Below the pieces are notes generated by a model. It was given only the letters and a program-made list of their open reading frames with translations, was not told the DNA's origin and made no database searches. From positions 1 to 47,257 of the forward strand of contig VSDH01000022.1 of assembly GCA_008636105.1 (NCBI GenBank): a stretch of DNA of 47,257 bases, read 5' to 3'. Position numbers and translations under genes: made by a program. This DNA comes from Candidatus Scalindua sediminis (GTDB lineage Bacteria; Planctomycetota; Brocadiia; Brocadiales; Scalinduaceae). This document shows, one piece after another, positions 35,030 to 43,750 of this stretch; the stretch's first letter is position 1; each line of letters starts with the position of its first letter.

Positions 35030-35101
35030 AGCGGGCGATGGGATTCGAACCCACGACACCCAGCTTGGGAAGCTGGTATTCTACCACTGAATTACGCCCG
35101 C
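35030..35101 (-). tRNA. tRNA-Gly (CCC)
   Basis: The 72-nt reverse-strand gene folds as a cloverleaf. Acceptor stem GCGGGCG/CGCCCGC, anticodon arm CCAGC-TTCCCAA-GCTGG with anticodon CCC, and T arm with GGTTCGAATCC are all visible. The discriminator base is T and CCA is not encoded. Confidence 0.93.
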
Positions 35102-35276
35102 TTCAGGGTATGTGTGATATTAAAAACAAATTATATCTATCTAAGCTTTGTCGTGTCAAGATTATTGTGCATGTATAGTAAGCTCACACGTACCTGGCTT
35201 GCCTGTTTAAAACTGCAGATTCTAATGAGATGACAGATAGCTTAATTCTGGTGACTTATGGCATACCGCTTGAACT

Positions 35277-35513
35277 CTAATCCATTTGATTAAGTGCTTC
35301 CTGAATTAGAGGAAGAAGAGATTCTATCTCTTTCTTGGTCATTCTTCCGAGCTTAGCAAACTTGAACTTCCCCTGACTATCTTTATTTTCTCTGGTGATT
35401 TGTAGCTTCTTTGGCCCTTTGTTGTAAGAATAAACACTTACGGTTAACCGTTCTAACTCGTTTTCCCAGGGCTTTGAAAGCAAACATTCGTCCAAATTGC
35501 GATCATAAGGCAT
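35277..35513 (-). CDS. small conserved-looking hypothetical protein
   Basis: The 78-residue protein is not firmly recognised. The second half (VSVYSYNKGPKKLQITRENK, then FAKLGRMTKKEIESLLPLI) has alternating strands and a final helix, loosely resembling single-stranded-DNA-binding PC4-like proteins, but this is weak. A strong AAGGAGG ribosome-binding site at a good distance from the ATG supports it as real. It is isolated between tRNA-Gly and a repeat. Confidence 0.65.
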   Translation of the reverse strand: MPYDRNLDECLLSKPWENELERLTVSVYSYNKGPKKLQITRENKDSQGKFKFAKLGRMTKKEIESLLPLIQEALNQMD

Positions 35514-35595
35514 AACTATCCTCCTTCTTTAAGGGATAATACTACTTTTAGAATAATAGGGGCAGTATACTTTATCTACCCGCCTACGCATAGAG

Positions 35596-35616
35596 CCATC
35601 CGCCCAGGGCGGATGG
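35596..35616. repeat. perfect short palindrome
   Basis: CCATCCGCCC-A-GGGCGGATGG, ten-base arms with one central base, lies in the gap between the amidotransferase and the 78-residue gene. It may serve as a bidirectional transcription barrier. Confidence 0.6.
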
Positions 35617-35738
35617 GTGAATGTAAGTTTACCCAAAAGGTATCCCCATCTCCCCCATGTGTGGAGAGGATTAAGGAGAGGGGGTGTTAGAAAGATTCAT
35701 ATTCCTCTTTAATATATTCCATTATTATGTTACTCAAA

Positions 35739-36458
35739 TCATAATTGTTGGGAAACTTGTATAAGTTTAAAAAAGTTTGCACAGAATCGTCTTGCCTGCG
35801 CCTTGTAACTTTTAGACTTTAGTTTTGTATCAGAAATCACCTGGTTAGGATTTACTAAACCCTTTAAGGAGTCGATCTCATCTTTGTAAGAATCAAACCA
35901 TTGCTGAATCATTTCCTCGGTGACTTCAACGTGGAACTGGAGGCCATAAACATTTTCGCCAATTCTAAATGCCTGGTTTGGACAAGTCTCTGATTCGGCC
36001 AGTTTATGTGCACCATCAGGTATCTCAAATGTATCACCGTGCCAATGGAATACGTCAATCTCTCTCGAAAGGCCTTGAAATAAAGGATCATCTAGACCGT
36101 CTCTGTTCAAAGATATTTTGAACCAACCTATTTCTTTTTCAGGAGCCTTTTTTACTATTGCACCTTTTGCCTTGGCAATTAATTGAGCGCCAAGACAGAA
36201 GCCCAGTGTTGGTATGTCTTTTTCTATGGCCTCTTTCAGGAATTCATCTTCATCTTTAAGGAAAGGATATTTATCTTCTTCATATACGTTCATTGGCCCT
36301 CCGAGTATAATGATAGCGGAGGTGTTTGAAAGGGAATTTGGTAAAGGTTCTCCATTGAAAATTTCAATTACTTCGTAAGGGATGTTCTTATCATCTAAGA
36401 AATCTGCGATTGTGCCGGGTCCCTCTATATCAATGTGTTTAATTATTATTACTTTCAT
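35739..36458 (-). CDS. class I glutamine amidotransferase (GMP synthase-like)
   Basis: The 239-residue protein has the nucleophile C88 (GFCLGAQL) and the H176/E178 pair (GLQFHVEVT) of class I glutamine amidotransferases, in the YfeJ/GuaA-like stand-alone branch. It releases ammonia from glutamine for an unknown partner. The reading frame is open further upstream, but the ATG at 36458 follows an AAGGTGG ribosome-binding site and gives the family N-terminus MKVIIIKH. It overlaps the thiC end by 20 bases. Confidence 0.85.
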   Translation of the reverse strand: MKVIIIKHIDIEGPGTIADFLDDKNIPYEVIEIFNGEPLPNSLSNTSAIIILGGPMNVYEEDKYPFLKDEDEFLKEAIEKDIPTLGFCLGAQLIAKAKGAIVKKAPEKEIGWFKISLNRDGLDDPLFQGLSREIDVFHWHGDTFEIPDGAHKLAESETCPNQAFRIGENVYGLQFHVEVTEEMIQQWFDSYKDEIDSLKGLVNPNQVISDTKLKSKSYKAQARRFCANFFKLIQVSQQL

Positions 36459-37722
36459 CTGCCACCTTAAAGACACAGAATTCAGCGCACATTGAGCACA
36501 CATCAGCATCCTGTGGAGTACCTTTTTCTCTAATCTTTTTGGCATGTGCTGGATCAATGCATGTAGAGAATTGTCCTTCCCAGTCACGCTTTCTTCTAAG
36601 TTGAGACATGGTCTTATCCCATTCCCAGGCTGATTTTATACCCTTGGCGATATCGGCAGCATGAGCTGCAATTCGTGCAGCCATTACACCATCGTGCACA
36701 TCATCGGGGTTGGGCAGGCGCAGATGCTCTGTAGGTGTAACATAACACAGGAAATCAGCTCCTGCAGCAGCAGCGATAGCACCTCCGATTGCCGACGTGA
36801 TGTGGTCATATCCCGGGGCAATATCTGTTACGATAGGCCCGAGGACATAGAATGGTGCACCCTTGCAAAGTTCTTTTTGTAGTTGGACTTGTGTCTGGAT
36901 CTGGTTCATGGGAACGTGCCCCGGGCCTTCTACTATTACCTGTACGTTTGCTTCCCATGCTCTCTGGGTGAGTTCAGCCAGGACGTTTAATTCATAAATC
37001 TGTGCCCTGTCACATGCGTCTGCCAGAGCTCCCGGTCGCAAGGCATCACCAAGGCTAATGGTTACGTCAAATTCATATGCAATTGATAGTATTTCGTCAA
37101 ACTGTTCGTAAAGAGGGTTTTCCTTTTTGTGAAAAGACATCCAATCTACAAGAAAAGAACCTCCTCTGCTTACAACACCGCATACTCTTTTGTCATTTAC
37201 CAGGTGTTTCAGAACTCCTCGTGTTGCACCACAATGAACCGTGATAAAATCGATTCCGTCTTCACAATGGCGTTTTATCACATCAATCATACTCTTCGCA
37301 GACATATCTCTAACGGAGTGCTTGTTTCTAACAGCATCAACTGCCGCCTCATAGATTGGGACACTGCCAACAGAGATTGAACAGTTTTCCATTATCCTTT
37401 GTCTAATTATTCGAAGGTCTCCACCAGTACTCAAATCCATAACAGCATCTGCCTGTGCGTTTTCTACTGCACGAAGTTTTTTTAGCTCATCTTCTATGCT
37501 TTGATAGTCAATTGACGTACCAATGTTTGCGTTCACCTTGGTTCTAAGTCCACTGCCTATGCCACAAACTTTTTTTGCAAGCCGTTTTCGATTGTGCGGA
37601 ATCACTACCTTTCCGTCAGCAATGAGTGATCTTAAATTCTCAACATCGCAGTCTTCAAGTTGTGCAACCTGTTCCATTTCAGAGGTTATTTTATTTAATC
37701 TTGCTTGTTTTAGTTGCGTCAT
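36439..37722 (-). CDS. thiC: phosphomethylpyrimidine synthase (short form)
   Basis: The 427-residue radical SAM enzyme turns aminoimidazole ribotide into hydroxymethylpyrimidine phosphate for thiamin. It contains DLSTGGDL, the NTNIG-like NANIGTS, the EGPGHVP loop and the C-terminal cluster motif C409-x2-C412-x3-C416. The length and the x3 spacing match the short form common in anaerobes, lacking the N-terminal extension of the E. coli type. No thiamin-pyrophosphate riboswitch is recognisable in the 47 bases upstream. Confidence 0.95.
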   Translation of the reverse strand: MTQLKQARLNKITSEMEQVAQLEDCDVENLRSLIADGKVVIPHNRKRLAKKVCGIGSGLRTKVNANIGTSIDYQSIEDELKKLRAVENAQADAVMDLSTGGDLRIIRQRIMENCSISVGSVPIYEAAVDAVRNKHSVRDMSAKSMIDVIKRHCEDGIDFITVHCGATRGVLKHLVNDKRVCGVVSRGGSFLVDWMSFHKKENPLYEQFDEILSIAYEFDVTISLGDALRPGALADACDRAQIYELNVLAELTQRAWEANVQVIVEGPGHVPMNQIQTQVQLQKELCKGAPFYVLGPIVTDIAPGYDHITSAIGGAIAAAAGADFLCYVTPTEHLRLPNPDDVHDGVMAARIAAHAADIAKGIKSAWEWDKTMSQLRRKRDWEGQFSTCIDPAHAKKIREKGTPQDADVCSMCAEFCVFKVADESNNN

Positions 37723-37769
37723 TTATTTTTTATCCCCTTCTTCGGTGGTAATATGTGTATAAAAAGGAA

Positions 37770-38492
37770 TCAACAGGAAATAGTTAGTGAGCTTAGACTC
37801 TCAATCTCTGTCTTACGTAAATGCCTGTATCGACCGACCTTTAGGGTATGGTCGTCTTCTAAATGTCCAATCTTGATTCTTTTAAGTGAAATTACTGGAT
37901 GTCTAACTTTTGCGAGTATGCGCCTTATTTCTCTATTTTTGCCCTCTCTAAGTATTATTTCTAATGTACTGGATGTGTGTCTCCTGCGTATAACCTTAAT
38001 ACTGGTTGGTGAAGCCTTACCAGCAGAAATCCATATACCCCGCTTGAGTGACCGTATTGCATCATTTGTTATTCTTCCTCTAACTTCTACTCTGTATGTC
38101 TTTTCAATCCCATACCTTGGATGAGAAAGCAGGTTTGCCAGTTCACCGTCATTGGTTAGGATTATAAGACCTTCGCTATCTTTATCCAGTCGGCCTACGG
38201 TGTATATTCTTTGTTCTATATGTTTCAACAGATCTATGGTTCTAAGTTGCTCGGAGTTTTTTGCATTTGTACATACATAGCCTTTGGGTTTGTTAAGGAG
38301 GTAGTATATCTTTTTCTGTCTTTTGAGAGGTACTCCATCACACAAAATCTTGTTTTTAATTGGATCAACTAACTGCCCCATCTTCGTAACACGTTTTCCA
38401 TCCACTGATATATGTCCAGAGCTTATTAAGGTTTCACATTTACGTCGGGAGCCCAGCCCAGCCTGTGCAAGAATTTTATGTAGCCTTTCCAT
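37770..38492 (-). CDS. RluB/RsuA-family 23S/16S rRNA pseudouridine synthase
   Basis: The 240-residue protein has an N-terminal S4 RNA-binding domain (RLHKILAQAGLGSRRKCE) and the catalytic GRLDKDSEGLIILTNDG motif, ending with REGKNREIRR. RluB is the most likely specificity. The frame is open 39 codons further upstream, but that extension matches nothing in the family, so I use the ATG at 38492. It lies 47 bases upstream of thiC on the same strand. Confidence 0.88.
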   Translation of the reverse strand: MERLHKILAQAGLGSRRKCETLISSGHISVDGKRVTKMGQLVDPIKNKILCDGVPLKRQKKIYYLLNKPKGYVCTNAKNSEQLRTIDLLKHIEQRIYTVGRLDKDSEGLIILTNDGELANLLSHPRYGIEKTYRVEVRGRITNDAIRSLKRGIWISAGKASPTSIKVIRRRHTSSTLEIILREGKNREIRRILAKVRHPVISLKRIKIGHLEDDHTLKVGRYRHLRKTEIESLSSLTISC

Positions 38493-38941
38493 AGTCTTTT
38501 TACGCAAAAGATGTAATATATTAAATTGCCAACCTCCCGGAATAAAGCAGTCAGGAAGGTTTAAGTCGTTTATGCTTTCAATTGTAACCTGAGAATTAAG
38601 GTTTAACATCTAAATCTCAACTTGCCAGTTAAATTTAATAAGATGCAGAAAACACGAGGGTTTTTAGTCTCTAAGTCGACAATTTCTTGCTTTTTCTGTC
38701 AAAATATTTATCAATGTAATTTTCTCAAATATCTGAAAAGTGATAAATTACAATATACAACTCACAAATTACAAACAATATACAATTACAAAATTACAAA
38801 TTCAAAACTAATATCCAAATCATTTGTTACATTTTTTTGTTTTAATCATTCGGACATTGTAATTTGAAATTTGTTTGGGATTTGGAATTTGTTATTTGTA
38901 ATTTATTAACTCCTGTTTGGTTCTGACTCGTCCAGGTTAGG
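38493..38941. repeat. gap holding AT-rich palindromic repeat copy 2
   Basis: The element at about 38744-38905 has a left half of CACAAATTACAAAC-type words and a right half of complementary TTTGGAATTTGTTA words, as at 9289-9416. The remainder is AT-rich with no supportable gene. Confidence 0.7.
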
Positions 38942-39271
38942 TTATTGAACCTTAGAACCGGGTTTTATATCTCTTTCTGTAGTAAGCAATACGACATGGT
39001 TACCATCCTTTGCGGCAAGAAGCATACCCTGGCTTTCTATACCTCTTATTACGGCTGGTGCAAGGTTATTAACAATAACGATTTTTTTCCCAATGAGTTG
39101 TTCAGGGGTATAATGTTCTTTTATTCCTGCTACTAGCTGTTTTTCTACACCTTCAACACCAATATCAATTTTTAATATCAGTAGTTTATCTGCATCTGGA
39201 TGTTCTTCTACCGCCTTTATCTCCGCCACTCGCAAATCTATTTCTATAAAATCTTGAATGCTAACCGACAT
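38942..39271 (-). CDS. tRNA-binding protein, MetG beta-subunit type
   Basis: The 109-residue OB-fold protein matches the C-terminal tRNA-binding domain of methionyl-tRNA synthetase (IDLRVAEIKAVEEHPDADKL, NNLAPAVIRGIESQGMLLAA). It is encoded as a separate gene, as in organisms with a split MetG, and would increase tRNA affinity of MetG. It lies 120 bases downstream of truA on the same strand. Confidence 0.88.
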   Translation of the reverse strand: MSVSIQDFIEIDLRVAEIKAVEEHPDADKLLILKIDIGVEGVEKQLVAGIKEHYTPEQLIGKKIVIVNNLAPAVIRGIESQGMLLAAKDGNHVVLLTTERDIKPGSKVQ

Positions 39272-39391
39272 TATATCCTCTTCATTCTCATTAAATAACT
39301 CATATCAATTAATCTTTAATTCTATCAAATGCTATTCTTGATAAGCAAGTCAAAAACCCTCGTAATGGCTAATATTATATATACAGCATAA

Positions 39392-40150
39392 TTAATATTT
39401 AACTCGTAAGAGACACAAACCTCTTGCTGGAACAGTAGCACCAGCTAGAGACCTGGATCGTGACTTTAAGACTCTTTTAAATTCTTTTATGGTCATTTTC
39501 TCCCTTCCGACTCCAAGTAGTGTTCCCACTATTGACCTTACCATCTTATACAGAAATCCATCTGCTTCTATTGTGAACAATAGGTATTTCCCCTTTTTTT
39601 TGATTTCCAGTCTTTTTATCGTTCTTATATTACTTTCCCGCCTGAATGACTTAGTCGGGCAGGTATTATTTGATTTTGACTTGAATACACTGAAATCGTG
39701 TCTGCCTATTATGTGTTTTGATGCTTTTTGCATTTTTTCAATATTCAAATCTCCGTTGTAATGATAACAAAAGTTTCTGTTGATAGCACTTCCGATATTA
39801 TTATTCAAGATAGTATAGCGGTAAATCTTTGATTTTGTGCTATATTGTGAATGAAATTTCTCAGATACCTTTTTTATGGATTTTACCACGATATCTTTGG
39901 GAAGATAGAAATTTATTGCCTGAACTAATTTAGAGGTAGGGATAATAGACTTTGTTTTAAAGTTTGCAACCTGTCCAAGTGCATGGGCGCCTGCATCTGT
40001 CCTGCCGGCACCATGAAGCGTAATCTTTTCATTGACTACTTTTTCTATAGCTATCTTAAGTGTTTCCTGGACGGTTTTTTCTTTCTTTTGTTGCTGCCAG
40101 CCGGCATAATTCGTACCATCATACTCTATAACAAGTTTTATGTTATTCAC
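39392..40150 (-). CDS. truA: tRNA pseudouridine(38-40) synthase
   Basis: The 252-residue enzyme modifies U38-40 in the tRNA anticodon stem. It has the N-terminal YDGTNYAGWQ and the catalytic D52 in GRTDAGAHA, as well as the FLYKMVRSIVG segment. Its upstream region on this strand contains the compact palindromic element at 40262-40346. Confidence 0.95.
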   Translation of the reverse strand: MNNIKLVIEYDGTNYAGWQQQKKEKTVQETLKIAIEKVVNEKITLHGAGRTDAGAHALGQVANFKTKSIIPTSKLVQAINFYLPKDIVVKSIKKVSEKFHSQYSTKSKIYRYTILNNNIGSAINRNFCYHYNGDLNIEKMQKASKHIIGRHDFSVFKSKSNNTCPTKSFRRESNIRTIKRLEIKKKGKYLLFTIEADGFLYKMVRSIVGTLLGVGREKMTIKEFKRVLKSRSRSLAGATVPARGLCLLRVKY

Positions 40151-40261
40151 GAGATGTCTTTACAAGTGGTGATAGCACTGTTTATGCAGTACCAGTTAAA
40201 GAATGATTAATGAGTTGAAGAACCACAATTGTATTGCGAATTTAAAGAGGATTAAAAAACA

Positions 40262-40346
40262 AGGGGTGTTTAGTGGCGAAGCTACCCAGGTAAGCCCAAA
40301 ACTGGGTAATTTACTATCAAGGCTTTTCCCCGACACCAACACCCCT
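40262..40346. other. compact structured element of unknown type
   Basis: A 9-bp closing stem (AGGGGTGTT 40262-40270 / AACACCCCT 40338-40346) encloses a 7-bp hairpin TACCCAG/CTGGGTA (40283-40289 and 40302-40308). The hairpin loop word AAGCC (40292-40296) can pair with GGCTT (40321-40325), making a possible pseudoknot. A GTGGC-GAA-GCTAC hairpin is also possible. It lies about 110 bases upstream of truA. It could be a structured leader RNA, a bidirectional terminator or the end of a small mobile element. It does not match any riboswitch I know. Confidence 0.5.
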
Positions 40347-40415
40347 ATAACGCATATTGTATTTGTTATCTATATATTTGTCAATCAAGAAAAAGCCATC
40401 AAGTTAAGGATGATA

Positions 40416-40484
40416 TATCAAACGTAATTAGGTGGTAAATCTGAAATATAATACCCTCTCTTTTTTCCTCTTGATTTTAGTAAT
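40416..40484. repeat. 69-bp repeat, copy 1 (also at 43751-43818)
   Basis: The stretch around CTGAAATATAATACC to TTGATTTTAGTAAT is repeated 3.3 kb downstream with few changes. There it is joined directly to a duplicated piece of the PGK-like gene. Confidence 0.85.
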
Positions 40485-40496
40485 TACTAAAGTAGA

Positions 40497-40673
40497 TCAA
40501 TTCAGGGCATAATTTCCAAAAAACACTTGAGTTTTATTAACTATTTTACTACTCTCAATAATTACCATCACTGTTTCTGGATTTGGATTTTTTCCAAAAT
40601 ACCATTCTAACCTTGCAGGTTCCCATACGCCAAATGGTATATGAACAAGTTGAATTTGTATTAATTCTTTCAT
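40497..40673 (-). CDS. possible 58-residue protein
   Basis: The frame MKELIQIQLVHIPFGVWEPA continues to FFGNYALN and has a balanced, protein-like composition with several aromatic residues. No ribosome-binding site is clear and I do not recognise it. It could be a small gene or the remnant of a larger one. Confidence 0.35.
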   Translation of the reverse strand: MKELIQIQLVHIPFGVWEPARLEWYFGKNPNPETVMVIIESSKIVNKTQVFFGNYALN

Positions 40674-40727
40674 ATTTGAACGTACATAATTATTACTTTA
40701 TAAATCTTATCAAAATTTACTATTACA

Positions 40728-40886
40728 TAAATTGAGCGATTTGTGTGGCCGCCCCCGTTCCTAGCTTACGCAAGGAAGCTATGGGGGCGTAACTTACGTG
40801 AGATTATCATATACCCATTAGATGATGAGAAACGCAGGCTAAAGCCTGCGGCTACTATAATATAAGGTATAAAATCGCTCAATTTA
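40728..40886 (+). mobile_element. MITE copy 3
   Basis: At 159 bp this is the most compact copy, with ends TAAATTGAGCGATTT and AAAATCGCTCAATTTA and the interior palindromes, but without the nested GC-rich insert. It lies 50 bases upstream of the PGK-like gene in the same orientation as copy 2. Confidence 0.87.
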
Positions 40887-40935
40887 GTACCACTCTACAA
40901 TAAGGTTTTTAAATGAATTTGAGTTATCTTCTATT

Positions 40936-42453
40936 ATGGGCATAGGTCTAAATTCAAGGTATTTAATTGCCAGTGACTTTTTGAATGAGTTAAGGGGGAA
41001 GATACTTTTAGTTAAATCTGAGTTTAATGTTCCTATTCATGATGGCGCTGTGGTAGATGATTATAGGATAGCTCAATCTGCACCTTTTATTAATAAATTA
41101 TTAGATTCTTGTGCGCTCCCTTTGTTAGCTACACATCTTGGTAGACCTGGGGGTTATGACCCGAAATACTCTTTAGATGTTATTGTTGATCCTGTTTCAA
41201 GCAACTTAGGGCATCAAGCAGAAATAATTAGATTTGATGAAAAAAATAACAGATATCATAATGACCAACTTAGCAAAGGATATATCCGAAAATTGATTGA
41301 AGGTGGGAAAATTCCTATGTTAGATAATATCAGATTTCATCCTGATGAACAGGAGAATAAAGGAGGGTTGGCAAAAGCATTAGCCGAGGTTATAGATTTA
41401 AGCATACAGAATTCTTTTGGGACAGCACATAGAACTGAAGATACATCGAATTATATACATACTTTGGTGCCTGGTTTAGCAGGGGATTTATTGCATGCTG
41501 AAATAGAAGGACATAAAGAAATTAAAAAACCTAATTCTCCTTACACTGTGATTGTTGGTGGAGACAAAGTTAAAGATAGTCTGAACCTTGTAAGAAGGAT
41601 TCTTTGGGCAGAGAAAACATCTCATCAAATTAATTCAATAAATCCGGATCTTATGACAAGTATTGGAGAAGATCTTGTTGATTCTATTTTAGTTGGGGGG
41701 CATTTGATGAATGCATTTATTTATGCTCAAGTACATATGGCTAATGATAGTACTTTAGTTAAAATTAATCGAGAAGCTGCAAGAAATATAAGAGGCTTGA
41801 GAGATCAAAGCTTTTTAGAGGAGTACAATTTAGAAAGTAGGCAAGTTGAAGAAGAAGTTAGATTGGCAAAGGGTTTGTTAAGACTTTATAACAATTATCA
41901 AATAGTAACTCAGTTTAATAAAGAAGGTAATTCTTTTGATGATTTTGATATTGCAGATAACAGAAGATTAATTATTCCAGTTGATTATTCTGTATTAAGA
42001 AATGGGAAGAAAGTCAATCTCAAGCTCTTTGAGTTGAATAATGGAGATCAAATTCATGATATAGGGACACAAACTAAAAGGATTTATGATGCCATTATAA
42101 GCAGATCTAAAACAATAGTTTGGAATGGTTCAATGGGGACAGATGCGAATGAATGTAAAGAAGGGACAAGGAGTATAATAGATTCTATACATAAAAATAA
42201 GACTGCAGTAAAGGAAAGAGGTGGAGGTACTACAAATTATATGGTTTCTGATTATGAGAAAGAAAAAGGTGAACAATTTGATTTGGGGTTTAAGTCTACT
42301 GGCGGGGGAGCTACTTTGCGTGAAACTGTTTTGGATTCACCAGTAACTGTTTGTTTAAGTATGAGCTTTCAAAAATTAATTAGAGGGGGTTATGACCCTA
42401 AGTTTAGATATTTAAGAGATGCAGTATCAATAAGTTATTTGCTTGCAAAATAA
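40936..42453 (+). CDS. divergent phosphoglycerate-kinase-like protein
   Basis: The 505-residue protein aligns with phosphoglycerate kinase throughout: KSEFNVP (27-33), THLGRP (66-71), DNIRFHPDE (130-138), SFGTAHR (160-166), VGGDKV (207-212), VWNGSMG (395-401) and STGGGA (454-459). It is about 100 residues longer than usual, with extra segments near 225-250, 270-310 and 435-455. Key positions differ: the substrate-binding RxDxN is KSEFN (Asp to Glu29) and the nucleotide/Mg-binding GGGDT is GGGTT (Asp to Thr432). Canonical activity is therefore doubtful. It lies 24 bases upstream of a phosphofructokinase. Arginine codons are mostly AGA/AGG, suggesting transfer. Confidence 0.75.
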   Translation: MGIGLNSRYLIASDFLNELRGKILLVKSEFNVPIHDGAVVDDYRIAQSAPFINKLLDSCALPLLATHLGRPGGYDPKYSLDVIVDPVSSNLGHQAEIIRFDEKNNRYHNDQLSKGYIRKLIEGGKIPMLDNIRFHPDEQENKGGLAKALAEVIDLSIQNSFGTAHRTEDTSNYIHTLVPGLAGDLLHAEIEGHKEIKKPNSPYTVIVGGDKVKDSLNLVRRILWAEKTSHQINSINPDLMTSIGEDLVDSILVGGHLMNAFIYAQVHMANDSTLVKINREAARNIRGLRDQSFLEEYNLESRQVEEEVRLAKGLLRLYNNYQIVTQFNKEGNSFDDFDIADNRRLIIPVDYSVLRNGKKVNLKLFELNNGDQIHDIGTQTKRIYDAIISRSKTIVWNGSMGTDANECKEGTRSIIDSIHKNKTAVKERGGGTTNYMVSDYEKEKGEQFDLGFKSTGGGATLRETVLDSPVTVCLSMSFQKLIRGGYDPKFRYLRDAVSISYLLAK

Positions 42454-42477
42454 ATTTAAGATGAGGCAAGAATAAAT

Positions 42478-43662
42478 ATGGCAAAAAGAATAGGAATTTT
42501 AACAGGAGGGGGAGATGCGCCTGGGTTAAATCAAGCTATTAAGTACGCTACAAAAAAAGCATTAGCTTTAGGTTATGAGGTTTATGGCATCGTAGATGGA
42601 TGGAAGGGATTAATTGAACCAGGAGTTGTTGAAAAAACCAAAGATTTACATTCTGATTTACAGAAAAGATTGGAGGCGTCCGCAAAGGAAATGATTAAGA
42701 GAGAAGTACATGAGTTTTTTTGGAAAGATGTTGTAAAGAATGCTGGTTTGTTAATATCCCCTTTGTCTAAAACAGATGTTAGTAAATGGGGTGAATATCC
42801 GGGCACAAATTTAGGAAGTTCAAGAACAAATCCCTTTGGCAAGAAAAATGATAAGTCAAAAATCTTATTTGAGAATATTGAAAGACTGGGTTTAGGTTGC
42901 ATCATTGCAATTGGTGGAGGGGATACTCTTGGTGCAGGAAACAAAGCATCTAAATTAGGAATAAATGTTATAGGTATTCCAAAAACAATTGATGGGGATT
43001 TGCTTGGAACAGATTATACTTTAGGTTTTGAAACTGCTGTTGATGTGATAAAAGAAGCTGTAAAGAATCTTCATGGTACTGCAAAATCACATGAAAAAAC
43101 AACAATACTTGAAACAATGGGAAGACATTCAGGGTTGCTTGCATATGAGGGTGGAAATTCTACAAGTGTGGGTATTATTCTGATTCCAGAATGGTCTCCA
43201 TCTTTAGATGAGATTTCTGATATTTTAATGAGAAGGAAAAAAGAAGGAGTCTCTTATGATATTATAGTTGTTTCAGAAGGGACTAAGATCAGAGAGTATG
43301 AAGGTTTAATTTCTAGCGGTGAAAAGGACGAGTTTGGACATATACAACTTGGTGGAATTGCTGAAAGATTAAAAACTGATCTGGCAAAGAGAACTGATCA
43401 AAAGATTAGATCAACTAGCTTGGGCTATTTGCAAAGGGGAGCAGCTCCAAATAGTTATGATGTAAGAAAAGCCAGGCAATTTGGTGTTGCTGCTGTTGAA
43501 TTGATTGAAAAAGGGATTTCAGGCAGAATGATTAGTTATAGTGATGGCAAGATTACACACGTTTCATTAGATGATGTAAGCAAAGGAACGAGAAGAGTTA
43601 ATGTGAATAAAATGTATGACATACCCAGGTTAAATGCAAAACTTGTTGGGTTTTGGCTTTAA
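42478..43662 (+). CDS. 6-phosphofructokinase, pyrophosphate-dependent type by signature
   Basis: The 394-residue protein has the PFK fold with the N-terminal GILTGGGDAPGLNQ, the IGGGDTLGAG loop and the catalytic IPKTIDGDL. Two positions that separate ATP- from PPi-dependent enzymes both point to pyrophosphate: D149 where ATP enzymes have Gly (E. coli G104), and K169 where they have Gly (E. coli G124). The catalytic Asp is D172. Further matches are the METMGRHSG-like LETMGRHSG and LGYLQRGAAPN. It follows the PGK-like gene closely and shares its base usage, so the two form one operon. Confidence 0.88.
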   Translation: MAKRIGILTGGGDAPGLNQAIKYATKKALALGYEVYGIVDGWKGLIEPGVVEKTKDLHSDLQKRLEASAKEMIKREVHEFFWKDVVKNAGLLISPLSKTDVSKWGEYPGTNLGSSRTNPFGKKNDKSKILFENIERLGLGCIIAIGGGDTLGAGNKASKLGINVIGIPKTIDGDLLGTDYTLGFETAVDVIKEAVKNLHGTAKSHEKTTILETMGRHSGLLAYEGGNSTSVGIILIPEWSPSLDEISDILMRRKKEGVSYDIIVVSEGTKIREYEGLISSGEKDEFGHIQLGGIAERLKTDLAKRTDQKIRSTSLGYLQRGAAPNSYDVRKARQFGVAAVELIEKGISGRMISYSDGKITHVSLDDVSKGTRRVNVNKMYDIPRLNAKLVGFWL

Positions 43663-43750
43663 TGGAATAAGGGTCACATCACGACATTGTCCTGATAGTC
43701 TTCGAGACGGAGTTGAAATTTTAGAATCTGACTACAGTGGGAGATTACTT

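Noticed and set aside
36459-36587. Upstream extension of the glutamine amidotransferase frame
   Set aside because: The extra 43 codons are antisense-like sequence inside thiC and match nothing in the family; the ATG at 36458 has a ribosome-binding site.
37723-37769. Thiamin-pyrophosphate riboswitch before thiC
   Set aside because: Only 47 bases separate thiC from the preceding gene, and no CTGAGA/ACCTGA-type core is visible.
40203-40427. 74-codon forward frame
   Set aside because: It runs straight through the palindromic element at 40262-40346 and has no ribosome-binding site, so it is not supported as a gene.
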